Positions 20,783 to 32,880 of a stretch of DNA of 64,000 bases are shown one piece after another. The first letter of the stretch is position 1, and every line of letters starts with the position of its first letter. The stretch comes from Turritopsis dohrnii (lineage: Eukaryota; Cnidaria; Hydrozoa; Anthoathecata; Oceaniidae). Below the pieces are notes generated by a model. It was not told the origin of the DNA. It did not search any database and worked only from the letters and a program-made list of their open reading frames with translations. The position numbers and the translations under genes are program-made. The DNA is taken from assembly GCA_027922465.2 (NCBI GenBank), contig BQMF02000260.1, positions 62,001 through 126,000 on the forward strand. Direction: 5' to 3'.

Positions 20783-22229
20783 TTGACATCTTTTCTAACC
20801 TCAACATCTTCGTCTATATCAAATGTTTTGATACCTTTTGCGATATCAAAAGGTTGTCATAACAACGTCGGACCACTGAGTTATCGTTCGTTTTGGACAA
20901 ATTTTTCACCACTTTGACCACGTGATGCGTGTTCAGCTAAATTCTCCGATGTTGAGACATAATGCCACTGCTGAACCTCAGAAGCATCATGAATTTGCTT
21001 GTAAACGATTAGAGACAAACAAATGAAACTTTTTTGATATATTGCTGATGTAGATCAACACTAACTTGCTGTCTGTCCAGAATAATTCAAAATTTGCAAA
21101 GTCAGTTCTCTTTTTAACTGCGTTATTACCTTTGTATACATCATTGCTGCCATCAACTTTCTTTTTTATTTTTTAGTCTGATGATGGCCTCCGCCGTTTT
21201 TTTCATCTTCGTTTTTTCTTCTTCCATTTTCATTATTCTTCCAAATTTTTTATACTAGCATGTAGCTTTAGCTAAAAATGCTCCCGCGCTCAAGCATTCC
21301 AATTTGTACACGCAGCAAGCTATACATTGTAAACCTATACAACGGAAACAAAAACAAACAAAGTCTTGTTACTTTTTGTTATCTCTTAGGCCTATGTCAC
21401 AGTGATGCTAATATACCTTTCAAAAAGTGTAAATAAGGCTTAAGAAATAACGTCAGAAAGTATTTGCTACAAACAAAAGAAATGTGTGAACTAAAACCAT
21501 GAATACGTATTTTTATAATCAAAATAAGATTAAGATTTTTTAAAGAAAGAGCCAAAAGAAAAAAAAAATTTTTTTCAAAAAAAAAATTAAAGCGAAAAAT
21601 CCTTAGAAATCTGCGTTTCAAACTTTGATTCGAAACAAAAAATAGCCAAAGTTTACAAAAAAAAAAACAAATTGATCACTTTTCTTTCTTTCTCCAATTA
21701 AAATCTTATTTAAGGCAAGATCCGCCAAAAATCAGTGCATTGAATAAAATTTATTGAATGAAATATTTAGAGCTAAAACATATACAAAAATGGTGGACAA
21801 AATTCTAGATTTGAAGCTGTGCTTTAAAATCCTTGTCGTTCACTTCACAAAAACAACACAAAAGTAATATGAAAAATGTCTAAGCAATTTTAGCATACGA
21901 ACTTCCTAAATAACATAGTATAACATAATAATAAATTAGGAAAATAAACATTCTGTCTCCCACCTACGGTGTCATGCTTTGACATGGAAAAAAAAGCAAA
22001 GTCAGCTAATAATTGTATACCACCGTGTAACGTCAACATGAAAGTTGAAGGATGATGATGAAGATGAAGAATAAAATCGGAAACTGACATTCGCCTATCT
22101 CGTGAAACTACTCGCTTACGCTCGCTGCGGGGCCAATAATGAATAAGTGCTTTTTGAGGTTGACACAGCGCAAAAAGAATTTTTGAAATATCTCATAACC
22201 TTCGAATTTGCCAAGCATTTATAAAAACT
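20783..22229. other. Unrecognised AT-rich insert within BEL/Pao pol
   Basis: The rest of the RT and RNase H should be here, but I see only poly(A/T)-rich DNA (A-runs near 21555-21670) and scattered stops. Likely replaced by insertion or deletion. Confidence 0.35.
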
Positions 22230-23200
22230 GTGCAAGTTCATTTGAAACGTACTTTAGCTCAGCATCAAGATCACCATTGAACCACCACACAAATCTCAAC
22301 ATATCTTGTTGTTGAACTGGGACCTGTACTTGGTAGAACATGCTTTCAATGTCAGCATCCAAGGCAATTTTGTCCTCTCAAAATCTGGTCAAAACTCCTA
22401 CAGTTCGATTAGTTAAATCAGGTCCTTGCATCAGCATGGAATTCAATGAAACGTCATCATAAGTAGTGCTGCAGTCGAATACTACTCTTATTTTGTCCGG
22501 TTTCTTCGGATGGTAGACACCGTGATGGGGTAAGTACCATGTTCTGCCATATCTTGGTTGTGCTGCTTTCTTTGCGTAACCCTTGCCAATGATTTTCTTC
22601 ATGAAGGCAATGTAATCTTCATACATCTTACTATTCTTTAGAGATTTCCGTTTGAGGCTGCTTGTACCTTTGAAGGCTTCGACTCCGTAATTTGGAACAT
22701 GCATGTCTGGATCTCTGATTGGTAATGGAAGCTCATTATGGCAATCAATAAATCTGGCTTCTCTGTCCATCAATTGAAGAAACCTTCTGTTGTCTATTGA
22801 CATTTTTTCGGGATGATTTGGTGGTTGATTCTCACTGAATTCTTGGTTAAAAATAGAGATCATAGCGTGTTTCAATCCATTATCTTTTAGTTGATCTTGA
22901 ATGATGAAACGAACAGTTGTTTTATCTTCAGAAAACGCTACAAAATTACATCGAGTATTATTGGTCGGTTTTGATCTTGTGAACATAGAACCAGTCACAC
23001 ACCATCTCAAAATTGATCGAAATGCATATGAGCCATTACATTGACTTCAAATGACCTCGATTGGTTCAAGAGCTCGAGACAATTAGCACCGATAAGAATG
23101 CCAAACTCAGAATCATCATCATCCTGGTGTATGTCCTCGCTGTCCTCGCTGTTGACAGGAACGAAAGAATAAGAGATGGCATTCTGAGTTGACTGGTCTT
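22230..23200 (-). pseudogene. BEL/Pao protease and reverse transcriptase N-terminal remnant
   Basis: The 23010-22378 frame (210 codons) contains the block WYLPHHGVYHPKKPDKIRVV followed by FDCSTTYDDVSLNSMLMQGP, diagnostic for BEL/Pao RT. It continues below 22378 as ALDADIESMFYQVQVP and LRFVWWFNGDLDAE to about 22230. Upstream, a protease-like EFGILIGANCLELL is readable near 23080. The catalytic YVDD block is absent because the sequence ends first. Confidence 0.75.
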
Positions 23201-23584
23201 AGGATAGAGCAGGCATCTACCCCAAAAACACATGCTTGAATTGCTATTCAATATGGAGGAATATAGAAACTCGTGAACACATAGAGAGGATCACACCTTT
23301 ACTGAGTGGTCTGAAAACTCCCAAATATGTTATCTGCAATTCTGTGAAAACATAGACGAAAGGCAGACATTAGAAAAAATCCACAAAAAGGGGAAGACCA
23401 AAAAAAGCGCTTGGTCAAAATCTGAAATCTTCTAAACACATGAAAACACTCCTTCCCTTTGTCATTGCTGATAACATGAACCCCACACTATCTGCTGAAA
23501 ACCCACACAGAACTGTGCAAACATCCTTTGCGTTTTACGCTGAACTTACAGCCTATTCAGCAATGAAATGTAAACACACACAAT

Positions 23585-24450
23585 GTGCCTTTGCTGTCTG
23601 ACAAAAACTATGGAAAGACAGAAACAAAATGTCCATCCTGCAATGCAAACTTTACTTATGTTGTCACTGATAGTTATGTTAAACAAATGATTAAATGCTT
23701 TAGAGTGAAGTTCAAAATTGGATGTGAAAAAACTGTCCAAGTTAACAATGAATTTGAATGTACGAAAAAGCAAAAATAATTTTCAAAAATTAACAATTCA
23801 ATGATTATTCCTCAGAATTGCAACACGACATCAAGCAAGAAATTTCAAGAGCTCTTTCCAATGTCATATCATTTAAATCTGGTTGATCTAAGTTAAACTA
23901 GACAAATTAAGTATTATACACAATTAATAAAAAAAAACATCTAATTTTTTCTTTTCCAGCATGTCGAAAGTAGTTCAGCCACTAAAAAAACAATTTGATG
24001 CAGAAATCATAACCATAAGTTATCATAAAGAAAATCTTAAAGTTATTTCAGGGATAAAGATGAAAACACATTGCACTCAAACAGCCTCTCTTATGAAAAA
24101 ACTAGGAGAAAAAATCATTTGAGTATTCCCTGGGATAAACTTAAAGCAATTATTAGGTCACATTCAGTTAATATTATTAAGTACATATGAACTTTAAGAA
24201 TTTTTTTTCCAATTTTAACAAAACTTACAATTTCAGGTACTTTGATATAAAAACACTATCATTTGCAAAGCAAGGTCATGTTGCATCATCTTGGGCTGGT
24301 CCCAATTTATTAGTAGAAGCACCATTCACATTTTTGAACTTCATGAAACACTAATAGATTTGAACGCCAAACGTCAAGCATACCATGGAATGGGTTACGT
24401 AGCAAACCATGTCCACAAGATGTTGATTGTGAGATGATACAAATTTACTA
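23585..24450 (+). pseudogene. Decayed, unidentified repeat-encoded protein
   Basis: Plus-strand fragments include a cysteine-bearing ORF at 23585-23779 (KCPSCNANFTYVVTDSYVKQ), a fragment near 24060-24150 and, near 24345-24450, LIDLNAKRQAYHGMGYVANH then VHKML. I recall the RQAYHG...NHVHK pattern from uncharacterised invertebrate repeat proteins but cannot name it. It lies between BEL/Pao gag and pol in the opposite orientation, so it is probably part of an insertion. Confidence 0.3.
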
Positions 24451-25741
24451 ATTTCCAATTGAGGCCTAATGTTTCTTGTTAATAAAGCTTTATCATATCT
24501 ACACACATTTTATTTAAATGACAATAATAAAACAGTGCAATTCATTAACAATACTGGTATAGTTCATCTTGATTTTGGAGGAACAGAATTGAAAAACGAC
24601 CCAGTAATATAAAACCAGCAGTTTAAAAGACTGTTTAATAATCGATATTCACTGATGAATTCATGTAAATTTATGCTTTGATGATGAAATAATAATCAAA
24701 TTAAGTACACACATACATGAAACATTCGAGTCAGTGTATGTTGTGTTGTGTATAATAAAAGACAAAAAAACACATTCGTTTGCACAATATTTCAACTATT
24801 ACGAATCTTTATCAAGTGCATAATATAATTTTGCTTACCTTTTTAAAAAAACTGATTCTTATCCAAGTAATAAAAACATTATTAAAAAACCTGATAGAAT
24901 GGTTATATACCTAAAACTCAGATGTATTTTCTGGATTCTACAATTTAAGACATAATGACACACTTTTGATCAAACTCACCAACTACCACATAAACTATCA
25001 CCCCAGAGCTGCACGTTCTAAAAGATCATCCTCTTTATACAAAAATGGAAAATAGTATTAGGATTGTAAAGTGAGGAAGGGGGTGAAAGTATTCAATCAG
25101 AATTCAAGTACTCACAATCTGTGTATGGAAGACTGCCTAGTGGACAGAAAGATTACTTGATTTTATGAAGGAGCATTTTCTTAGGGTGACTGGCAGCTCA
25201 AAGAATGACACCACAGCAGACGAAAGGAAATGCAAAGGTTCAAAATACATTAATCATTGTACATAGCTTATTAGTAGTTCAAACAATTTCACATTCACAG
25301 TCTTTCTTGAAGTAAAGTGTTCCTGAATGAAGGTTTTTGGTGCTTGATCTGAAAACCATCTTTGAACCAAAACAAATACCCATAAAAAACGGACACCATA
25401 TCAAATAATGCACCATCTCCTTCATATACATTAATACTACCAATGCGTATTCAACAAACCCTCTGAAAAAATTATTTCGTGACATATTTCAGTAATTCGT
25501 CAGTATACCCTCTGGGAAATGCAGTTTGTACAGTGCCCGTTTTGCTGATCCTGTACTCTTCCCCACTTGAGTAGAATTTAAAAAAACGATTTTAAAAGTG
25601 AAAGTAATGACTTGTGTCTGGAATGACAATCGATCAGCGGTCTCTAACCGTATCAAATATCCTTTTTATTACATAATCATTCAGAAAAACAAATAAAAGC
25701 AATCTCTGTTCCAGTCCACTCCGCCATCTTTAACGGCTTTT
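24451..25741. other. Non-coding AT-rich stretch between BEL/Pao gag and pol
   Basis: No confident ORF or repeat recognised. Confidence 0.3.
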
Positions 25742-26721
25742 TCAGAGAAAATGTTCGCATATGCGCATAATAACTTGCTGCACACAAATGAACGTGCATT
25801 TGGTAGCACCATAACATGAAAAACAAAGCCTTTTCATGGAAATAAACTTCCTCCTGTCATCAACAGACATCTTGAGATATTCTTGGCAATCATGTAAATC
25901 GTGTTGATCCTCGCATTTTGGGCACGTATTTTTGTAGCTGCCAGTTAGCATAGCTTTAACCCTCTTTCGAAATTCACATCGAAAATCTTCCTTTGAATCC
26001 AATAATGCATTTTTGGAGAAATTGGGGTCGTTTACTAACGCAGTTTCTTTTTCGAAGAAGTCTATGAAACCATCCAAGTCTAACTCATCATTCTTATTCT
26101 TTCGAACTGAATCGGTTCCATCTTTCCTCCAAGTTTGGCGGTAGGATCATCTACAGTCTTTGAAGAAGAAACCTTTGATGTCATGATACTTTATTTTTGA
26201 CCAGAATTGAAGCTCCTTTATGTATTCACTCATAATGTGAAACTTGTTTCCATACTACGAAATCAAGAAAGTGATTGGCTTTTGCATAACCTTCAGATGG
26301 TGATAGATACTTACATGGTTTAACTAGCTCTTTTGCTTCGTCCTTCAGGTACTTTGGCAGTCTGATAAGTATAAGTATAAAATTCTTGCCTCTACGACTT
26401 CACTAAAACTAGCCATGAATTATAGGTACTCTATGCAATTTTCAGCAAAAGTGTCAGTTTGAACTGAAGGAGCCTGCAACTGATTTATGATATCAACTAA
26501 ATCATCTGATGAATATTGACCTTTTACTTCAAGTTCTGCCAATCTCACTAGCTACACTTCTCACAGATCTTGTGGACTGAACTTGCCAGAACTTGACGAT
26601 CGTGAAGACTGTTTTGAAGATTTCAAATTTCCGCTTGACTTGTGATCTACTTCACTGGCCACAACATTTATACAATCAGGTTCTTGAAGAATTTCAAAAG
26701 CTTTTCGCTTAACACAAGACA
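25742..26721 (-). pseudogene. BEL/Pao gag remnant
   Basis: Capsid/nucleocapsid precursor. The readable 26077-25742 frame has ALLDSKEDFRCEFRKRVKAM and a zinc-knuckle region: CPKCEDQHDLHDCQEY, then FISMKRLCFSCYGA, the CxxC..H..C spacing used in BEL/Pao gag. Upstream frames (about 26721-26080) begin MSCVKRKAFEILQEPD and carry many stops. It lies just downstream of the candidate 5' LTR, as expected. Confidence 0.65.
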
Positions 26722-26769
26722 TCTTTCTGTCAATAGAGTCGATAATATGGTATTATGGTATTATGTAAA

Positions 26770-27013
26770 CAAGCTACTTTGATTTGTGTTTTTACTGTTA
26801 CCGCAACAAACCGCGATAGCGATAGTTCTACTGACACCTAAGCAATTTGAACTAATAAATATATTTCAGGGACGCTCTAAAACAAAATAACAAAAAACTA
26901 GTTACAAAACACTGTAATAAAATATGAAACGTACAGAATATATAAATTATACTTACTAAAAACACAAAATCGCGACACTTCACCCTCACAAGTATACAGC
27001 AAAAGATGTTCAT
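26770..27013 (-). repeat. Candidate BEL/Pao LTR (upstream copy)
   Basis: Shares the ~75-bp block with 12750-12822 and lies directly before the gag remnant on the minus strand. The inner limit is a guess. Confidence 0.4.
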
Positions 27014-27186
27014 TCACCTGTTAATGGACTTTTATAAAGTTAATGGTGCGAATCGTTGACAAATTGATTTTTCTTCTTCCCTGATTTTCTCTCCACATTT
27101 CGAAACTTTAATTATTGAAAAGTTTATAAAATTCTCTATCGAGTGATATAAAAATCAAATTTATTACAACAATAATTAAAAAGTTA

Positions 27187-27751
27187 CAGTGGAACCTCTA
27201 TTAATGGTCACCTCCATACATCGGTCACCTCCTGATAAGCGGCCAGAAAAGAAAGTCCCTGCCAAATTTATTGTCAAACTCTTATAAAAAAACCTCCATA
27301 CATCGGTCACCTCCAATCAACGGCCAAACGGCCACTTTCTATTGTCCCAATGTCTAATTTTACCTCTATTAACGGTCAAAAAAATCTTTATACAAGCAAA
27401 TGAATGGAAAAATAAAAAAATTGTTACTTTACTTACAATAATTATTTTCAAAAATAAAGTCAAGTCAAGCAGCCTTATCTATTGTAGATGTATTGAACAA
27501 CTTTTGTGAAACATTAGGTGATGTTGACTTAGTAAGTGCTTTGAATCTTGTCACACTACGACTTGAAGCACTTAGGCTAAATAATGTTGTGTTTATTTTG
27601 ATCGTGAATCATTCTTTATGCCCCTCCCATCCTGACCAGCCTTTTTGATAAAAAAAGTATATTCATATAAAACCTCCATACATCGGTCACCTCTAATGCA
27701 ACGGCCACTAAGCTGGATCCCCCAAAGTGGCCGCTATTAGAGGTTCCACTG
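27187..27751. repeat. Pogo/Tigger-like non-autonomous element (565 bp)
   Basis: The ends read CAGTGGAACCTCTATTAA and its inverse, flanked by TA on both sides, the signature of pogo/Tigger elements. The subrepeat CCTCCATACATCGGTCACCTC occurs at about 27210, 27292 and 27667. No coding capacity. Confidence 0.85.
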
Positions 27752-27798
27752 TATTCACATTCAAAGTTTGATGATACTTTTTTTGAAGACACACTGTA

Positions 27799-28778
27799 CA
27801 GTGTGTCCACGACTACTTCTCGGGTTTTCAGACAGTTCTCGGTTTTTTTAGACAGTTCTCGGTTTTTTCAGACAGTTCTCGTTTGTTTTTTTCAGACAGT
27901 TCTCGTTTGTTTTTTTCAGACAGTTCTTGCTTTCTTTTGGGCAGTTCTCGTTTTTTTTGAGAAACATTTCTCCACTTCTCGTCACAATTCTTGGCATCTA
28001 TTTAAAAATACACGTGCAGGCAAACTAATGACATCGGTGAGTCCCCTACCCACAATTCAATGTTGAACTGTGTTTTTGTCCAACTACAGCCAACATGGGA
28101 AACACGTGAGAATGTTCTCGTTACCCCAATATAAATGAAATAGTTTCGGCTGTAAGTTATCGATGATCGCGATTTGGTTTGTCTAGTCTGGAATTGTTAC
28201 TTGAATGTACAGTTCTCCTCCTCCTGTTTCTTATACCGAGTAGTACGGTACTGGCTACCAGAATCTTAGATCGAGAGGCAAAAGTGACTCAAAAATGATG
28301 GTCGATCAGGTTGGCTCAAGTAAAATGCTTCGCTGCACCTCGGGCCCATCGTACCTTAAGGTTTTAATTATGATTTAATAACTTTGTTTTCCCAACGCCT
28401 TGCCAAAATCTTTATAATCAAAAAAACCATTTTAAAAGGTTTTTTTAAATTTTCATAAAAGATTTTTAGAAATGAAACTTTTATGTTTCAAGTATAAATG
28501 CAGCTTTATCGCAATATTTTAATTTTTCATTACTATCCATATTACTCGAGCCATTAACTCCTATTGAAGCAAGCGTTAATTGATCACTATTGATTTAATT
28601 GCGTGGTTTCATGGTAAAATCGATTATAATTCCCCCAAAATTTATTTTTCTATTAAAAAGGTCATGCATTTAGCGAGAACAAAAAATTTTCTTTCTTTTG
28701 GTATAAAAACTGATAAAAACAAGCACGAAAAAATATGCTTCTTGAAAGTTAGGTGCCCAGTTTCTCGTGGACGCACTG
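27799..28778. repeat. Mariner-like inverted-repeat element (980 bp)
   Basis: The left end CAGTGTGTCCACGA and right end (inverse) CAGTGCGTCCACGA are flanked by TA on both sides. It is abutted by CAGTGTGTC-type ends on each side (27796 leftward, 28781 rightward), suggesting insertion at an older element's tip. No transposase was found. Confidence 0.65.
27815..27965 (+). repeat. Tandem repeat, CAGACAGTTCTCG unit
   Basis: Seven imperfect units of about 20-28 bp with core AGACAGTTCTCG and T-runs, inside the mariner-like element. The 87-codon ORF spanning it is repeat-encoded. Confidence 0.8.
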
Positions 28779-29215
28779 TACAGTGTGTCCCAGAAAACTT
28801 CGTTCTGAAATTTTAACAAGCTATAACTTTTTACACATATATCAGGTTTTAGCGATTTTCACACCATTCGATTGGATTTCTTTCAAGGATTTTAAAAACC
28901 TATATTTTAAATAATTTAGTCAAAAACCTTTGTAGTAAATAGGATTTCTTTAAACTGTCACGGTCATTAATTCCTTAATGGTTAATAAAAGTAAGTTTTC
29001 ACGTGCAATTATTCTTTTGTTTATTAAGAACTTGTCGTGGTGTTATTGAACACACTAAAATTAATATTTCATCACAAAATTAAAAATTGTGAGGTTTCTA
29101 CAAATTTTGTACATCCTATGAGCAATCTTTAGTTGCTACTTAAAACAAAAGGTTTTCCCAACTAAGATCCAGGGTCAATCAGAGTTTAACAACATTTTAG
29201 TTATTACTTTTCTTT
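28779..29215. other. Adjacent mariner-like tip and AT-rich DNA
   Basis: Begins CAGTGTGTCCCAGAAAAC at 28781, another mariner-type terminus without a visible partner. The rest is unremarkable. Confidence 0.35.
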
Positions 29216-30182
29216 TTATGTTTTTACCAACTATCCCCAGCATTCTGTTTTTCTTTCAATCTTTGTATCATTGTTTTGTTTGTGATGCGCTTCGCAAATT
29301 TTGGACACTGTCTTGCCACAATTGTCTTTTAAACGAACAAATGATGGTCTCACTTTTACTACCTTATCCACAGTTGCTTTTGCTCCACCAACTGCCTATT
29401 TATCGTCATACAAAGTATCGAAAATATCGTGCATATAATAAGTATTGGCTATCGTATCTGTCAACTCATCATGATGATCATGTGTTATTTGTCGAAAAGT
29501 TAGGCGAAAAACAAAATCAAATTGCCATAAACGGTAATTGGCTGTTAAGAAAGGGTGGGTTTGGATCGACCGGACAAGAACGCGAAATAAAAACTTTTAA
29601 ATACGCAAATGCAGTCTCGACACCCGCCAAACTCGACATAATTCCTTCGGTCCCGCCAGATTCGACGTTTTTAAATGAAAATTTCACCCGCTATCTCGAC
29701 ATTTCTAACTCGACACCCGCCTATCTTGACATAAATATTTCGGTCCCTTGACAAAAAACTCGACATTTTCAAAATTTTGATTGTTGTTATTTCCTTAGTT
29801 ATCGTTATGAGCTCATTTTCTGTCACCTGTCCTGTGAATTTAGGAGATGGGAAAGGGATGCAGGTGGAATGTACACTTCAATCGTTGGCAAAGCAGGACA
29901 TATAAATATTAAGTGACAGCAGTGTCAGTGAATCAAGGAACTTTAATTTTTGGAAACTTGTTATATAATAAAAAATATATTCCAAATTAAGAAATAGTTA
30001 GTTTTTTTCTTATTTAATTCTTCTAGGTACTCTCCGAACCTAATAAAAGTAAAATAATAGGGATACGGTGAACAAAAATATTACATTAAAAAAGTTCCTC
30101 CGTTAACTCGAACCCCGCCTGACTAGGCATTTTTCCCGGGCTCTCCGCGATGTCGAGTTAGCAACTGCAGATATTGTTGATA
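29216..30182 (+). other. Unresolved region with pogo-type terminal repeats
   Basis: A 177-codon frame (29218-29751) has no recognisable domain. Its 3' part is made of subrepeats containing ACTCGACA, CCCGCC and CGGTCCC, which resemble pogo-family terminal sequences. A hairpin (TAACTCGA...TCGAGTTA) lies at 30112-30160. I do not call the ORF a gene. Confidence 0.3.
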
Positions 30183-31703
30183 CCTTATCGGCCAAAACTT
30201 AGTCGGCCTTAATTTTAGTCGGCCTTAATTATTAGTCGGCCCTAATTTTAGTCACCTCGTCAAAATTTAGTCACTAAGGGCCGACTAATAATTAAGACCG
30301 ACTAAAAATTTGGGCCATTTCTAAATTTACAATAATGCTTCATGACATACCAGACTCTCTTGTGGTGAACATAGATCAAACCCCATTATCATACGTATCA
30401 CCGGGAAAATACACTTTCAGCTTGAAAGGCTCGAAAACTGTCCCGATTAATGGAGTTGATGATAAAAGGCAGATAACGGCAACATTTAGTGTAAGTTCCG
30501 ACGGGAATTTCTTACCAATGCAATTGATTTATTCCGGTAAAACAAAACGTTGTTTACCGAAATACAATTTCCTGAAGTCTTTTTCTGTCAGTTTTACTAA
30601 AAACCACTGGTCAAATACTGAAAAATCTCTTGAATTTTTTGACGAAGTAATTTTTCCCTACCTTGAAGAAATAAAGAAACAAAAAGGTTTACCAAAAGAA
30701 CAACGGTCCCTAGTAATCATGGACACATTTAAAGGGCAAGACAATGACATTATTAAAGAGTTTTGTTCCAAAAACAACTGTGAAATTGTAATTGTGCCAC
30801 ACAATCTCACAAATAAGTTTCTTAACGTTAGACTTAACTGTTAACAAATTGGTAAAATCATTCATTCAAAATCAATACAATGATTGGTTTTCGACCCAAG
30901 TTGCACATCAATTGAAAGAGGGTAAAAATCCTGCCGACATAAAAGTTTCTTCCAAGCTATCAGATTTAAAGCCACTACACGCTGGTTGGATTAAGAGTTT
31001 GTATGATCACATGCAAGAAGAGAGTGAGTCTATCTGCAATGGATTTAAAGATGCTGGTGTTTTGGAGGCCATAAGTGACGCTCAGAAAATTTACGAGACT
31101 ATTGAAAATCCGTTTCGATGAGATTGAACTTTTGGTGTAAAATTATATGCTTACACATATTGTTGATATTTCTATTTAAGAACTTTGATGTTTAGATTTT
31201 GCATTATTGTAAGTGGTTTTATGAATGTTGCAAAAAGCTATCAAACTTTTGAAACAAGTACCTTTTTGCCGTTGATTTTAGCTTTTAAGAATGTAATCTT
31301 TATGATTTTTCTAGTTTTGAAAATTGAAAGAAAAAGAAATGAATCTTTTCAAAGCTACTTTACTCTGTACCACTGTACCAAGCCCCGAAATATCTTTTTT
31401 AGTTTCTTATTTTCAAGATATTACGAACAGGTCATTTTTTGGCGGAAATATAAACCATGAAATTATAAAAACCTTTATAAACTTAATTAGGCTCTATTCA
31501 ATGATTATATATTCGTGAATTCTTTGTTAAAGTAATACCGATATGAAAAGTGGATTAAGGAAAGCTTAACTATAAACTTTTAATTTGGCCCTAATTTTTA
31601 GTCGGCCCAAATTTTAGTCGGCCTTAATTATTAGTCGGCCCTAATTTTAGTCACCTCGTCAAAATTTAGTCACTTAGGGCCGACTAAGTTTTGGCCGATA
31701 AGG
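30183..31703 (+). mobile_element. Pogo-type DNA transposon, CCTTATCGGCCAAAACTTAG ends, TA duplication
   Basis: The terminal 26 bp are perfectly inverted and the element is flanked by TA at 30181-30182 and 31704-31705. Subterminal TTAGTCGGCC repeats fill both arms. It encodes a DDD transposase remnant. A 154-bp relative lies at 53677-53830. Confidence 0.85.
30335..31121 (+). pseudogene. Pogo-family DDE transposase, C-terminal part, frameshifted
   Basis: Catalytic domain of a cut-and-paste transposase. The first acid is in VVNIDQTPLSYVSPGKY, then DDKRQITATFSV and FLPMQLIYSGKTKRCLPK; the second is in LVIMDTFKGQ. After a frame change near 30815 the third appears in LDLTVNKLVKSFI (second frame, 30792-31121). 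All three acids are present but in two frames. The N-terminal helix-turn-helix and CENP-B-like region is missing upstream. Dead copy. Confidence 0.8.
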
Positions 31704-31705
31704 TA

Positions 31706-32880
31706 GTCCTATGTACGGGCAGATAGGAACAGTTACAAGATTGGGTATTGAAAACTGATAAGTAGTGAAGGCATATGTAAAGTTTGATGATGCTGAAGCA
31801 GGTTCGAAATTGAAAAGCACTAATCAAAATGCTATACGAAGCAATAGTGTTCTACGGTGGCCTATATGTGACATTCTCAAAAATAAAAAAACTTAGGAGT
31901 TCCTCTCGGACGTTATAACGTGCATGATGCACGTTCCTATAGAAAAAAGTGGAAGCAAAAATTAAAATCTATCCTCGTTCAGAATATCCAGTTGCTTAAA
32001 GGACGCAATTTCCTCTTATGCCATCTTGGGCGTGTACCAATCAGTCAATTGAAAGGGTTGTCATAAATTTTGATCTTGTGAAACAAAGAAGTTTTAATTA
32101 TGGGCAAATGTATGTCGTACTCAGCAGAATCACTTCAACGGTTTGTATTTGACTGGTCAATACGAAAGAAAAGCTATCAGAGCAGATCCTGCCGTCACTG
32201 AAGAATATGAAGTGTTACGACAGACACAAATGCTAACTTTGCCTAGTATCACTAAACCAGAAGAAAAGAATTTCATAATCACATTGCTCGAACACGATTG
32301 TTAATTAACCATGCTCCTGAAACAATACTGAATTTCTTATAGAAAGTGATTTGATGTGTATAACTGAGACGCAGATTAGCCCAGGTAATATGATGCCTTT
32401 CATGACTTTCGAAAGTTGTATAATAATAATCAAGACCGGTTTTGCAGATTAGCATTTTTTTCACCGTAGTTCGTTAGAAGTATTGCAAGAGGTATCTATT
32501 GCATCTTTTAGTAACATCACGGTTGAAAAAAACTCTTCCTAATCTAAAGAATTTAAAATTAAAATCATATAGAAAAAAACTAACAAGAAATGAGAGCAAA
32601 GCGCAAAGTGAAATTCCAGATATAGTAATGTATGTGAGATTTCAACATCAACGGTTTCAAGGAAAATGAAGGTCTCAGGTCCATGGTAGAGGACTATCAG
32701 TTTATTGTAAACCAACCAACACATCCTTGTGGTTCTCTCATTGATCATGTCTACATAAGAAACTCTTTAATCGATTTATTTACGATTGAATGCTATATGT
32801 TGAATGGTTTTGGGAATGGTGTGTCCCATTCTGTTGTTAGATCCCATGAAACAGCACTTGCTAAAATGAATATGATCTCC
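31706..32880 (+). pseudogene. Helentron remnant: PIF1-like helicase end plus endonuclease
   Basis: Helentron-type rolling-circle transposons carry a Rep-helicase protein with a C-terminal endonuclease; this is its tail. Helicase blocks, in shifting frames, are MYGQIGTVTRLGIEN, YVKFDDAEAGSK and the signature SFNYGQMYVVLSRIT, then IRADPAVTEEYE (to about 32300). The endonuclease follows: SDLMCITETQI near 32345, DFNINGFKENEGLRSMVEDY near 32640, and CGSLIDHVYIRNSLID near 32730, the last two being its DFN and DH motifs. Many stops and frameshifts. The Rep portion and upstream helicase are not visible. Confidence 0.7.

Larger units (their letters stand above)
12535..27013 (-). mobile_element. BEL/Pao LTR retrotransposon, decayed and split by a DNA transposon
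   Basis: Gag (26721-25742), protease/RT (about 23200-22230) and integrase (about 20380-19432) occur in the right order on the minus strand, bracketed by the shared LTR-like block. Stops and frame changes are everywhere. The 13466-19255 transposon sits between the integrase and the downstream LTR. Further foreign or unrecognised DNA fills about 20800-22230 and 23260-25740. Confidence 0.65.

Noticed and set aside
27803..28066. 87-codon ORF with FQTVLVCFFQTVLV repeats
   Set aside because: Encoded by the CAGACAGTTCTCG tandem repeat inside a transposon.
29218..29751. 177-codon plus-strand ORF as a gene
   Set aside because: No domain, and its 3' part consists of terminal-repeat-like DNA.
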